DNA from: Candidatus Omnitrophota bacterium
GTDB taxonomy: Bacteria > Omnitrophota > Gorgyraeia > Aquiviventales > Aquiviventaceae
Direction of reading: 5' to 3'
DNA length: 62,227 nucleotides
Assembly: GCA_030697665.1 (NCBI GenBank)
Contig: JAUYPJ010000144.1
Coordinates: 1-62,227 of the forward strand
A program made the position numbers and the translations under genes. Under the pieces are notes generated by a model. The model saw only the letters and a program-made list of their open reading frames with translations, was not told where the DNA came from and did not search any database. Below, piece by piece: positions 42,356-50,797 of this stretch (position 1 is the first letter of the stretch; every line of letters starts with the position of its first letter).

Positions 42356-44107
42356 ATGCACTGGGTTGATTGGGCCATCGTCGTCGGTTTCTGCGCCGTC
42401 AGCATCCTGATCGGCTTGTGGCGGCGGCGCGCGGCGGGCCAGAGCCTGGCCTCGTACTTCCTCTCGAACCGGACGCTCGGCTGGTGGCTTGCCGGCACCT
42501 CCATCGCGGCCACCGCATTCTCCTCTGATACCCCGCTGCTCATCACCGGCATGGTCCGCCAACGAGGTATCTGGGCCGTCTGGGAGGTGTGGGCGTTGGG
42601 GATCAGCACGATGCTCACCGTGTTCGTGTTTGCCCGGCTGTGGAAGCGCGCCGACGTCGTCACCGAGGTCGAGCTGGTCGAGCTGCGCTACAGCGGGAAG
42701 GCGGCGGCCTTCCTCCGAGGGTTCAAAGCGCTCTACTGGGGCGCGCTCTACAACTGCTACATCATGGGGGTGTGGCCGATCGTCGGCATGACCAAGGTGC
42801 TGCAAGAGACAACCGGGCTCAGCCGCGAGAGCGCGGTCATCGGGTCGGTCCTCGTGGGGGCGTGTTACACCTCGTTCTCCGGCCTCTGGGGCGTGGTGCT
42901 CACGGATGCGTTCCAGTTCGTGTGGGCCATGGCGGGGGCGGTGATCCTTGCGGTGTACGCGGTGCACGCCGTGGGCGGGCTGGAGGCGCTGTCCACACAG
43001 CTTCGCCACACGACGTTCCTGGCCGTCCTGCCTCCCGGCCCCGCGGGGACAGATGCGTCTTTCCTCAGCTCACCGCTCGGCTGGTTCCTGGGACTCGTGC
43101 TCGTGCAGTGGTGGGCGTGGAAAAACTCGGATGGGGGCGGGGTCGTGGTCCAGCGGCTCGTCTCGTGCCGGGATGAGCGCCAGGCGATGCTCTCCGTCCT
43201 CTGGTACAACGTCGCGCACTACTGCCTTCGCTCCTGGCCATGGGTCCTCACCGCGCTGGCCTCCATCATCCTGATCCCGGACCACGCGCTCCTGATGCCT
43301 TCCAACGGGTCGTCTTTCATCGACCATGAGCGCGCCTATCCCCGGCTCATCACGATGCTGCTGCCGATCGGCGTGCGCGGCGTGCTCGTCGCGTCGTTCT
43401 TCGCGGCGTTTCTCTCCACCATCAGCACCCAGCTCAATTGGGGCGCCTCCTACCTGCTCAACGACGGCTACAAGCGGTTCCTCAACCGGCGCGCCTCGGA
43501 ACGACACTACCTGCTGGTGAGCCGCCTGCTGCCGTTCCTCCTGGCGCTGGGCGCCCTGGGGGTGGCGTGGGTCAACCGGAGCATCGGCGCCTCGTTCACG
43601 TGGATCCTCAACCTCACCGCCGGCATCGGACCGGTCTACCTGTTGCGCTGGCTCTGGTGGCGCATCAACCCCTGGAGTGAAATCGCCGCGATGACCGCCA
43701 GCCTGCCGATGCTGCTCCTGCGCCCTCATGCGCTGCGCTGGCTGGGATGGCCGCAGGGCTTGCTCATCGAGCTGCTGTTCATGGTGGGGGGCACCGCTCT
43801 GGTGTGGCTGCCCGTCACGCTCTGGACGCGGCCGGTCGAAAGCGGGACGCTGGCGCGGTTTTACGCGCGGGTCAGGCCGCCGGGGTGGTGGCGCGCTGTC
43901 GCCCGCCCACCAGGACAGCCACCGAGGTATCGCCGGAGCATCGCCCAGTGGCTCATTGGGACGTTCGCGCTGCTGGCGACGACGATCGGGCCGCTCCAGC
44001 TCATGGTAGGACCGCGAGGGATCGGGTGGTGGTGGTGCCTCAGCGCCGCGCTGGCGTGGACCGTCGTGCTGAGGAGCGCGCTTCGGTATCGCGCCGCAGA
44101 CCCCTGA
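42356..44107 (+). CDS. Sodium:solute symporter (SSS family)
   Basis: The 583-residue protein has about 13-14 helices. WVDWAIVVGFCAVSILIGLW, SYFLSNRTLGWWLAGTSIAATAFSSDTPL (sodium-binding helix region), GLSRESAVIGSVLVGACYTSFSGLWGVVLTDAFQF and the later FAAFLSTISTQLNWGASYLLND with the Ser/Thr pair of the Na2 site mark the SSS family. Located directly after nagZ-murQ-anmK, it may import a muropeptide sugar or amino sugar, though the substrate cannot be read from the sequence. The upstream GTG at 42317 is less likely. Confidence 0.85.
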   Translation: MHWVDWAIVVGFCAVSILIGLWRRRAAGQSLASYFLSNRTLGWWLAGTSIAATAFSSDTPLLITGMVRQRGIWAVWEVWALGISTMLTVFVFARLWKRADVVTEVELVELRYSGKAAAFLRGFKALYWGALYNCYIMGVWPIVGMTKVLQETTGLSRESAVIGSVLVGACYTSFSGLWGVVLTDAFQFVWAMAGAVILAVYAVHAVGGLEALSTQLRHTTFLAVLPPGPAGTDASFLSSPLGWFLGLVLVQWWAWKNSDGGGVVVQRLVSCRDERQAMLSVLWYNVAHYCLRSWPWVLTALASIILIPDHALLMPSNGSSFIDHERAYPRLITMLLPIGVRGVLVASFFAAFLSTISTQLNWGASYLLNDGYKRFLNRRASERHYLLVSRLLPFLLALGALGVAWVNRSIGASFTWILNLTAGIGPVYLLRWLWWRINPWSEIAAMTASLPMLLLRPHALRWLGWPQGLLIELLFMVGGTALVWLPVTLWTRPVESGTLARFYARVRPPGWWRAVARPPGQPPRYRRSIAQWLIGTFALLATTIGPLQLMVGPRGIGWWWCLSAALAWTVVLRSALRYRAADP

Positions 44108-44111
44108 AGGA

Positions 44112-46121
44112 CTACGGTGCGCGACGGCGCCCCGTCACCGAGATGACGAGGATCGACATCTCGTAGAGGAGCGCCATAGGGATGGTGGCGACCAGGAGGC
44201 TGAACGGATCTGTCGTCGGCGTCATGACCGCGGCGGCGATCACCAGCGCCAGCAGGGCGTAGGGGCGCTGGTGGCGTAGCCACGCCGGCGTCACGAGGCC
44301 CACCCTGGCCAGCAGGAACAAGATGACGGGCAGCTCGAAGATCAGGCCGCACCAGAACGCCATGGTCGTCACCAGCGAGAGATAGCGGCCGATGGAGATC
44401 ATTGGCTCCAGGGAACCCTTGCCAATGCCCAGCAAGACCGTCAGCGACAGCGGCAACAGCCCGTAGTACGCAAACGCCACCCCGCAGCCGAACAGGAGGC
44501 TGCCCCACCAGATGAAGGCCAGCCCCATCGTCCGTTCCTGAACCGTCAACCCCATCCGGACGAACCGCCAGAGCTCAAACAGCATCACGGGCATGGCGAG
44601 GACAAGCCCTGAGAGCGCCGCCACCTGCAGGTACGCCACCAGCGGCTCCGTCGGACTGAAGAAGACAAGGCGCGGCACCAGGCCCTCGATCGGACGCCGC
44701 AACCACCGGACAAGCCGCTCCACCTGCCAGAGGCTGATCCCGATCGTCACCAGGAGCGTGACGACGCTCACGAGCAATCGACGTCGCAACTCCTCGAGAT
44801 GCTCCATCACCGTCAGGCGCGGTCCCTTGTCATCTGGAGGACGCACGCGCCCACCACCAATGGGTTGGTGTGGGGGTGAAGCGAACGAGGTGGAGACGGG
44901 CTGGAGCGTCTCCAGGACTCCGGCCACGCGCTCGACGATCGCCTCCCCGATGCTCAGCGAAGCGGTCGCAGCCGGGGAGGGCGCGTTGTAGACGTGGAGC
45001 GCGCGCGGGGAGGCGTGCAGGGCAAAATCGTCCAGGAGGCGTCCGTCCCGCTCGACGGCCTGCGCGCGCACGCCGGCAGGACACGGCAACAGATCGCTTG
45101 CGCGCAGGGCCGGCACCAGCCGCTGCGCGGCGCGCAAGAAGCGCTGCCGGCTCCACGAGCGCATCGCTTCGGCCAGCCCCGCGCGCCAGTAGCGTTCTGC
45201 CATGCGCCAGAACCCAGGGCTGAGCGCCAACTCGACACAGTCCCGCATCGAGCAATCGGTGCGGCGGTAGCCTTCTCGCTGCAACGCCAGCACCGCGTTG
45301 GGGCCGACGTGGACGCCACCGCTCAGCAACTTCGTCAAGTGGATGCCGAGGAACGGCAGGGCGGGATCGGGCACCGGATAGACCAGGCCGCGCACCAACG
45401 ACGCGCGGGAATCCGGCAGCGTGTAGTACTCGCCGCGAAACGGGACGATGCGCACCGAGGAGCGCTCACCCGCCAGGCCGGCGAGTCGGTCTGCGTGCAG
45501 CCCGCCGCAGTTGATGAGGAAGCGAGCGCGGTATGCTCCCTGCGTGGTGCCCACCCGCCACCCACCGTCTTCAGGGTCCAGGCGCGTCACGCGCGTCGAG
45601 ATGCGCACCACGCCACCGGAGGCCGCCACGTCGTCCCGGAACGCGTTCGCCACCGTGACATAATCGACGATCGCCACGCCCGGCAGATGGAGCGCCTGGA
45701 GCCCCTGCACCTGCGGCTCCAGCTCACGGAGGCGCTCCGGACCGATCCGCGCCAGCCCCGGCACGCCGTTGGCGAGCCCCCGCTCATACACCATGTCCAA
45801 CCGGGAAAGCTCCTGAGGCTCCACCGCCACGATGACCTTCCCGCATCGGTGGACGGGGATGCCACGGCTCTGGCAGAACTGCTCCAGCCGCCGCCCCCCC
45901 GTCACGCAGAGCGTGGCCTTCAGGGACCCGGGACGGTAGTACACGCCGGAGTGGATGACGCCGCTGTTGTGGCCGGTCTGGTGCGTGGCCACGCGGGATT
46001 CCTTCTCCAGGAGCAGGAGGCGCAGCGCGGGGAAACGGTGGACGAGCGCCCTCGCCGTCGCGAGGCCGACGATGCCTCCGCCGATGATCGCCACGTCGTA
46101 ACGAGGGGTCTCTGTGGACAT
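44112..46121 (-). CDS. LhgO-type 2-hydroxyglutarate dehydrogenase fused in frame to TatC
   Basis: Residues 1-~410 are an FAD-dependent oxidoreductase of the L-2-hydroxyglutarate dehydrogenase family: YDVAIIGGGIVGLATARAL, HQTGHNSGVIHSGVYYRPGS, FLINCGGLHADRLA and the C-terminal HVYNAPSPAATASLSIG. A ~25-residue linker leads without a stop into TatC (from Met at 44807): MEHLEELRRRLLVS, FFSPTEPLVAYLQVA, six helices and FELPVILFLLARVGL. TatC is the substrate receptor of the twin-arginine translocase. Either one 669-residue fusion is made or TatC starts internally at 44807. The ATG at 46121 was chosen over one 33 codons earlier. Confidence 0.85.
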   Translation of the reverse strand: MSTETPRYDVAIIGGGIVGLATARALVHRFPALRLLLLEKESRVATHQTGHNSGVIHSGVYYRPGSLKATLCVTGGRRLEQFCQSRGIPVHRCGKVIVAVEPQELSRLDMVYERGLANGVPGLARIGPERLRELEPQVQGLQALHLPGVAIVDYVTVANAFRDDVAASGGVVRISTRVTRLDPEDGGWRVGTTQGAYRARFLINCGGLHADRLAGLAGERSSVRIVPFRGEYYTLPDSRASLVRGLVYPVPDPALPFLGIHLTKLLSGGVHVGPNAVLALQREGYRRTDCSMRDCVELALSPGFWRMAERYWRAGLAEAMRSWSRQRFLRAAQRLVPALRASDLLPCPAGVRAQAVERDGRLLDDFALHASPRALHVYNAPSPAATASLSIGEAIVERVAGVLETLQPVSTSFASPPHQPIGGGRVRPPDDKGPRLTVMEHLEELRRRLLVSVVTLLVTIGISLWQVERLVRWLRRPIEGLVPRLVFFSPTEPLVAYLQVAALSGLVLAMPVMLFELWRFVRMGLTVQERTMGLAFIWWGSLLFGCGVAFAYYGLLPLSLTVLLGIGKGSLEPMISIGRYLSLVTTMAFWCGLIFELPVILFLLARVGLVTPAWLRHQRPYALLALVIAAAVMTPTTDPFSLLVATIPMALLYEMSILVISVTGRRRAP

Positions 46122-46163
46122 GGGCGGAGGTATTGTACGCTCATTGGAAGGCAGTGCCAAACA

Positions 46164-46207
46164 CAACGCCCCACACGCTTTGCTTCGCAAAGCGAAGCAC
46201 GTGGGGC
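46164..46207 (-). terminator. Strong palindrome/terminator between the small basic protein gene and lhgO-tatC
   Basis: A 10-bp perfect stem AACGCCCCAC / GTGGGGCGTT encloses an inner hairpin (CTTCGC-TTT-GCGAAG). On the minus strand it is followed by GTGTTTGG. The inner word GCTTTGCTTCGC also forms the arms of the element in the tRNA intron (18700-18785). Confidence 0.65.
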
Positions 46208-46242
46208 GTTCGGAGCTCAACCGGCTCGCGTGCCGACGAACG

Positions 46243-46314
46243 CTAGCAGCGAGCGCGGGATTTGCGGTGCCGTCTCTTCACGACTCGGCGTCGCAACGAG
46301 TGCCGCTTTCTCAT
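46243..46314 (-). CDS. Very small, highly basic protein (23 residues)
   Basis: The product MRKRHSLRRRVVKRRHRKSR plus three residues is two-thirds Arg/Lys/His. The start is preceded by AAGGAGGG at seven bases, one of the best ribosome sites in the window, and a strong hairpin follows at 46164-46207. Composition recalls tiny ribosomal or rRNA-binding proteins such as L34/L36 or COX24-type peptides, but there is no clear match. It is too short for routine gene finders. Confidence 0.5.
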   Translation of the reverse strand: MRKRHSLRRRVVKRRHRKSRARC

Positions 46315-46414
46315 CGAGCTCCCTCCTTCCTGCCTGCCACGTGCAGGCGATCATCCTGCATCACCTTTCACAACCTTACCTGATCGAGTTGAGAACTTCA
46401 AGGGCAGCAGAACG

Positions 46415-46666
46415 TCACGGGGCGATGCCCGGTGCGGGTGCAGTCTTGGACGACGAGAAGGGACACCATCCTCTTTTCCCTGACCCATCGAACGGCCCGA
46501 AGCATCCCAACGCGCGACAGGCCACGCCGATGAAGCTGCTGAGAATGACCACCCAGCCGATGATGCGGCCGATCCGCTGCAAGCTGCCCTTGTGTTTCTC
46601 CGCTCGCTCCAACACCCAATAACCAGCCACCGCCCCGACGAGCAGCGTCCCGATCCCATGCACCAT
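46415..46666 (-). CDS. Small two-helix membrane protein
   Basis: The 83-residue protein MVHGIGTLLVGAVAGYWVLER... has two hydrophobic segments (about 3-18 and 35-52, the latter IGWVVILSSFIGVACRALGC) separated by a basic loop, and a polar tail. GGAGGGG precedes the ATG. Similar short proteins occur in uncultured Gram-negative lineages; the function is unknown. It precedes the tiny basic gene on the same strand. Confidence 0.6.
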   Translation of the reverse strand: MVHGIGTLLVGAVAGYWVLERAEKHKGSLQRIGRIIGWVVILSSFIGVACRALGCFGPFDGSGKRGWCPFSSSKTAPAPGIAP

Positions 46667-46705
46667 ATCTGCCCCTCCTCTGTATTGCTTCTCCGCTCGA
46701 AGAAG

Positions 46706-47614
46706 TCACGGTTCACTGTTCACTGTCTTTAACTCCGGCTCGAACAACAGCGTGGTGAACTCATGCACCGTCATGAAGGCGTCGGTCACGACGCGCTCGC
46801 GCTCAGCGGCGAACAGCGGCTGGACGAGAAACGCCGCCGCCCACGCCGGGCCATGCGCCTGGCGGGTCGCAAAGGCCGTGCGGATACCGGCCATCCCCTC
46901 ATTGACGAGCGGATCCTCCAGGCGCGGGCGGAGGGCTTCCGCGACGTCCCGCGGCCCCCGCCGGTAGTGCGCCACGAGCGCGTAGATGTCGTAGGCGTCC
47001 TTCTCCCGATACCGCTCCCCGAGGACAATCCCTTTCATCGTCAGGCTGGCGGCGACATCCGCCATGCGAATCGGCACCGTGAGCTGCCCCCCGCCCGGCA
47101 AGGTCCCGGTCAAGGGGACGCTCGTGGCGTAGCGAAAGGCCGCCGCGCAGCCTTTGGTCTTCCGCGCGAGGAACGCATCCTGGATGAGCAGATGGCGGGC
47201 GCGACCCGCCTCAGCGGGACCGCGCGGCGCGAGGAAATCCACCCGGATCGTGTAGGGCTTGTCGGTCAGCGGGGCCTGGACCGTCCGCTCAAAGCTCTGC
47301 GGCAGGGGACCGCCTCGTCGATCCGTGGCCGGGCGATAGCCGCGGGCCGTCAGCAACTCGGCGATGGTGGCATAGTGCGGCTCATCCACCATGTCAGGAT
47401 CGACCGCGAGGTCGATGTCAATCGAACCCACATGGACAAACGGATCATCAGGACGGCGATGCTGCTCAAGCAGGAAATACGGCACCCACCCCCCGATGAG
47501 GATGAGCGCGTCGCGGTAGGCGCGCAGCACCGTCATCAGCTCCAGCAGGACCGCTTTGGAGGCGCCCGCCACCCCTGGACCATAAGAGGAGGCGGTGCGC
47601 GCGGGAGCGGCCAT
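46706..47614 (-). CDS. AbiEii-like nucleotidyltransferase toxin
   Basis: The 302-residue protein has the nucleotidyltransferase core ALILIGGWVPYFLLEQH (GG at about 41-42) and VGSIDIDLAVDPDMV (S-x-D-x-D at about 64-68), followed by helical regions (LTMKGIVLGERYREKDAYDIYALV) as in AbiEii/DUF1814 toxins. The start overlaps the stop of the winged-helix gene upstream, giving the order antitoxin-toxin of type IV AbiE systems, which act against phage or as toxin-antitoxin pairs. Confidence 0.82.
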   Translation of the reverse strand: MAAPARTASSYGPGVAGASKAVLLELMTVLRAYRDALILIGGWVPYFLLEQHRRPDDPFVHVGSIDIDLAVDPDMVDEPHYATIAELLTARGYRPATDRRGGPLPQSFERTVQAPLTDKPYTIRVDFLAPRGPAEAGRARHLLIQDAFLARKTKGCAAAFRYATSVPLTGTLPGGGQLTVPIRMADVAASLTMKGIVLGERYREKDAYDIYALVAHYRRGPRDVAEALRPRLEDPLVNEGMAGIRTAFATRQAHGPAWAAAFLVQPLFAAERERVVTDAFMTVHEFTTLLFEPELKTVNSEP

Positions 47615-48936
47615 CAGAACCCGATCCGCTCCCGACGGAGGAATTGAGCCTGCTCCACCCCGCGCGAAGGCTCCTGGAGCAGATCCAGGTAGAGCTGGAT
47701 CGTTCCCACCAGCGTCGCCCCCTGCACCACCTGGGTGCGATAGAAGATCGCGGGATCCTCCGCGATCAGCAGGATCACGTTCGGACCTGACTCAACCGGG
47801 CGAAGGTCCAGCGCCTTCACCCACCGCTCGACATCGTCTCTCGCGTGGACGTACCACTGGACGGTGCCGATCCCTCTGACGAAGGGCGCCAGCAGCGACG
47901 AGGCCGCAAACGACGTCAGGGCATACCGCAGGCGCTCCCGGGCGGCGGCCTCCGCGACCTGAGCGATGAGCTGCTCCGGAGGGCGCGCAAAGCTGTAGTA
48001 GGCCATCGACGTCCGCGCCGGGACGTAGCGCTCCCTCCACGCATCGAGCAGGCGGGCCGGCTGCGTCAGGCGCAATCGACCCCGCCATCGGGCCCCCGTA
48101 CGTTCGGTTTCGTTTGGCGAAGCCGAACGAAACCACGGGGGGCCCGTCGGGTTTACTGCCGCGGGCAGGTGGGCGGGATGTCGCCCCCCCGGCCCGACGC
48201 CGGCGCGAGCCGGGGCGGGCACGCGGGGCGTGATCGTGGGTGCCACGGGCTCTGCCCGTGGGGCTCCACGATCCGCGCGGCTCGCGTACTCCTCCGCGAT
48301 GAGGCGCCGGGTCACGTTGGACGTCTGTCCGAGGCTGACCCGCGCGGCGCGCGCCAGCTCGCCGACCTGCCACGTCCGCTGCGGCTCCTCCAGCACGGCG
48401 CGCACGATGCGGCTGGACACCGGGCTGAAGACGGACGGCGGGCGCCCTCGATGCGGAAAGGGGTTTTTCTCAACGACCTTTTCCACATACAGGTCGTCGA
48501 ATTGCAGCCAGCAGTTGCCGGCCAGGTCGAGATACCCCACGTTCTCTTCCCGGCAGATTTCCCGCGCCCGCGGACTCAGGAAGGTCGCGGCCAGCACCGG
48601 GTATCCCATCAACGGCCTCGTGCGGCTTCCACGGCCCCTTCGCGCCGGACGTGACGTGAGCTGCCCAGCCGCCTTGAGTTGGCGAGCCGCTTCCCGGATC
48701 CGGCTTGGCACCGCGGCGGACCTCAGCCCGACGTAGAGCTGCCGTCGGCGGCCTGAGGGGGTGACGACCTGGAGGATCAGCTCAGGACTCCTTGCTCCCG
48801 CCCGCCCGCGCGTGCGCAACGCGGTCACTCTCAGCGACGGCAGCAAGCGGGGCAGGCGCCTGACGAACGCCTCCCGGGTGCCCAGGCCTTCTTCCTGAAG
48901 GGGCAAATCTGAATTCACTGAATTATCAGTTTTCAT
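47614..48936 (-). CDS. AbiEi-like winged-helix antitoxin with an in-frame palindromic insertion
   Basis: The 440-residue protein has an N-terminal domain (YPVLAATFLSPRAREICREENVGYLDLAGNCWLQFDDLYVE), a winged helix (SSRIVRAVLEEPQRTWQVGELARAARVSLGQTSNVTRRLIAEE) and a C-terminal domain (LRYALTSFAASSLLAPFVRG) like type IV antitoxins. Between RLIAEEY and GRLRLTQPARLLDAW there are about 65 extra residues rich in Pro, Ala and Arg. These are encoded by the palindromic DNA at 48085-48290, placed just after the recognition helices. The gene shares an operon with the nucleotidyltransferase. Confidence 0.78.
   Translation of the reverse strand: MKTDNSVNSDLPLQEEGLGTREAFVRRLPRLLPSLRVTALRTRGRAGARSPELILQVVTPSGRRRQLYVGLRSAAVPSRIREAARQLKAAGQLTSRPARRGRGSRTRPLMGYPVLAATFLSPRAREICREENVGYLDLAGNCWLQFDDLYVEKVVEKNPFPHRGRPPSVFSPVSSRIVRAVLEEPQRTWQVGELARAARVSLGQTSNVTRRLIAEEYASRADRGAPRAEPVAPTITPRVPAPARAGVGPGGRHPAHLPAAVNPTGPPWFRSASPNETERTGARWRGRLRLTQPARLLDAWRERYVPARTSMAYYSFARPPEQLIAQVAEAAARERLRYALTSFAASSLLAPFVRGIGTVQWYVHARDDVERWVKALDLRPVESGPNVILLIAEDPAIFYRTQVVQGATLVGTIQLYLDLLQEPSRGVEQAQFLRRERIGF
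48085..48290. repeat. Palindromic element inside the AbiEi-like coding sequence
   Basis: Hairpin 1 (about 48088-48149): GGGCCCCCGT / ACGGGGGGCCC outside and GGTTTCGTTTGGC-GAA-GCCGAACGAAACC inside. Hairpin 2 (about 48226-48275): ATCGTGG / CCACGAT outside and CCACGGGC-TCT-GCCCGTGG inside. The ~200 bp keeps the frame open. It resembles the nested hairpins at 18700-18785 and 54649-54790 in style. Confidence 0.75.
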
Positions 48937-48947
48937 GGATCAATGAA

Positions 48948-48976
48948 ACTATATAATAACATGAAACTCTTGTCAA
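48948..48976 (-). promoter_or_regulatory. Promoter of the AbiE-like pair
   Basis: On the minus strand TTGACA (48971-48976), a 17-bp spacer and TATAGT (48948-48953). The start codon is only 11 bases after the -10 box, so the mRNA would be leaderless or nearly so. GTTTCAT occurs in the spacer (as GTTTCATG) and again across the start region (GTTTCATT), a possible direct-repeat operator for the antitoxin. Confidence 0.65.
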
Positions 48977-49157
48977 GGACAATCCGCGCGCCCGTCAGGG
49001 GACTGATGCGTCCCCGAATGTGCCGGCGTGCAAACCCGCCGCCGGGGGCCGGCCGAGCCCGAAGTGTGGTTCCCCATCGTTCACATTCTGAAAAACGGCT
49101 AACTCACTGTTTTTCAGGAATTGATTCATAGCGAGCTTCTCACACGAGAAGATCCCA

Positions 49158-49952
49158 TTAGCTCACCATCGTTAGCTCGACCGGCATCTCATCCCATGTT
49201 CGTCCCTTGAGGAGCCTTCCGGCAGCTTTTTTACCTACCCGTCGTCCGTCGGGCGTATGGGCGCCCCACTGCTTGAAGAAAAACTTGACGCGGTACTGTC
49301 TACATTGTTTCAGGATTGCGTAGACCCATTCAGGATTCATGGGGCGCGCATAAGGACCGCTTTCACCACCGACAATGACCCAATGTATCCCTTCAAGCAG
49401 TGAGCCATCCAGCACCACTGACCCAAGCAGCGGCTCTATTGAGAGAAAGCGAATCTTCGCCGGAACTTGTTGAAGATCACGAATGCGTGAAACGTAGACC
49501 TGCGTTTCCACAGATACGCCGGCCCAGACTTGCTCCGGCCAGACTTGTTTACCATTCGGGGGATGGTCGCTTGAGCAGAAGTATTTGTTTGACCACGCCC
49601 TCATCCGCTCGGGACGCTTTGTCAAAAGCTGAAAAATATGCCAATTCGCCTGTCGCATAACATCAAAAACCCTTCCGATAAACTCGTCTGGCACATCCTT
49701 GTGAAACAAATCGGACATGGAGTTGACGAAAATCTTTCGCCGCTCCTTCCAGCGAATCGGCAACTCTAGTCTCTCCGGCCAAAGTCTTAGATCAAACCCC
49801 TGCTCGTACGGATGCCCCTTGATACCCCGCCATCGCTCCGCGAATGCCTCCGCATAGCAGTACTTACACCCCGGGCTGACCTTTGTGCAACCGGTTACAG
49901 GATTCCAGGTTGCATCCGTCCATTCAATGCTTGATTGATCACTCATGAGCAC
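49158..49952 (-). CDS. Phage Gp37/Gp68-family (DUF5131) three-Cys-motif protein
   Basis: The 264-residue protein starts [20 protein letters not shown] and has the defining cysteines Cys22, Cys29 and Cys32 in [20 protein letters not shown], which look like a metal or Fe-S site. Further blocks are [38 protein letters not shown] and [17 protein letters not shown]. This is the family usually encoded next to TcmP, as here. The architecture recalls radical-SAM-like barrels. It is the last gene of the six-gene operon. Confidence 0.88.
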   Translation of the reverse strand: MLMSDQSSIEWTDATWNPVTGCTKVSPGCKYCYAEAFAERWRGIKGHPYEQGFDLRLWPERLELPIRWKERRKIFVNSMSDLFHKDVPDEFIGRVFDVMRQANWHIFQLLTKRPERMRAWSNKYFCSSDHPPNGKQVWPEQVWAGVSVETQVYVSRIRDLQQVPAKIRFLSIEPLLGSVVLDGSLLEGIHWVIVGGESGPYARPMNPEWVYAILKQCRQYRVKFFFKQWGAHTPDGRRVGKKAAGRLLKGRTWDEMPVELTMVS

Positions 49953-49964
49953 AGAGGTCTCGGC

Positions 49965-50762
49965 CTAAAAGAACTCCAGTTGATACTGCCCTGTTTCATC
50001 TCTTGCCGTTATTTTATGCCAGAACTCAATCCCTCTGGGATTCTTTGATGCGAAGAACAAGAAGTACATCGGCACATTTCGCTGCATATTTCTGACAACG
50101 ATCTCCCTAAACTCAGCGGCCTTGTATCCCAGCCCCTTGACCCGCTCTTTAAACAGCCCCAACGCCGTATTTGCGTCTCTGACAGCAGACCAGTTCACAT
50201 CTCCGCCGAGGAAGCTCCAAAGTTTGGAACGGCTACCTTGCTTCCTGAACTGCTCAAAATTCCGTTTCATATCCATGCCAAATTGAACCGTCATGAGCAA
50301 GTCAACCCGACGGTTTGAGGTCAACTGGCGAATGGTTTCAAAGTGGATGTCAATCCCTGTCGGATCGATGAAAGCCAGGCTCAACCCTTCGGGAACGACC
50401 TTGCCGATCACGGCATTGCAGTCGCCTTCAACGATCTGGATAGACTTGTGCTTTGGAGACTTGCTGCAACGCTGGCGAAGTACACGGAGATTTTCAGGAT
50501 CTTCCTCGACAAAGATGTATTCTGAGAACTCGTAGCCCAACGCGATCAACGGCGAACCGTCCACTTCGCTGTTGGTGTCTCTGATGAGACAGCGCCCAGG
50601 CCCCGCAAATAGGTCGATGTAAGTCAAGCGGCCTTGCCACTTGGCTTTCATGCCTTGCGTGAAGATGTACATGTACCTCTTGAGGAAAAAATACTTGCGG
50701 TGTATCCAAGGTCCGCTATCTCTCACAAGGAGACCATCAATCGATGAGATGTAGCCGCGCAT
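49965..50762 (-). CDS. tcmP: Three-Cys-motif partner protein TcmP
   Basis: The 265-residue protein shows a Rossmann-type methyltransferase-like motif YIDLFAGPGRCLI (about 48-60), then GSPLIALGYEFSEYIFVEEDPENLRVLRQR and LSLAFIDPTGIDIHFETI. This matches the TcmP family, named for its link to the three-Cys-motif (Gp37/Gp68) protein encoded 12 bases downstream. Base composition is visibly lower in G+C than that of flanking housekeeping genes. The enzymatic activity is not established. Confidence 0.85.
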   Translation of the reverse strand: MRGYISSIDGLLVRDSGPWIHRKYFFLKRYMYIFTQGMKAKWQGRLTYIDLFAGPGRCLIRDTNSEVDGSPLIALGYEFSEYIFVEEDPENLRVLRQRCSKSPKHKSIQIVEGDCNAVIGKVVPEGLSLAFIDPTGIDIHFETIRQLTSNRRVDLLMTVQFGMDMKRNFEQFRKQGSRSKLWSFLGGDVNWSAVRDANTALGLFKERVKGLGYKAAEFREIVVRNMQRNVPMYFLFFASKNPRGIEFWHKITARDETGQYQLEFF

Positions 50763-50797
50763 ATTTGTGTTGCCTTAGGGGCTGCCCTTGATCTCAC

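Noticed and set aside
44994-46622. A 542-codon plus-strand open frame opposite lhgO
   Set aside because: Antisense shadow of a well-conserved FAD enzyme; it also crosses the terminator and the small-gene region.
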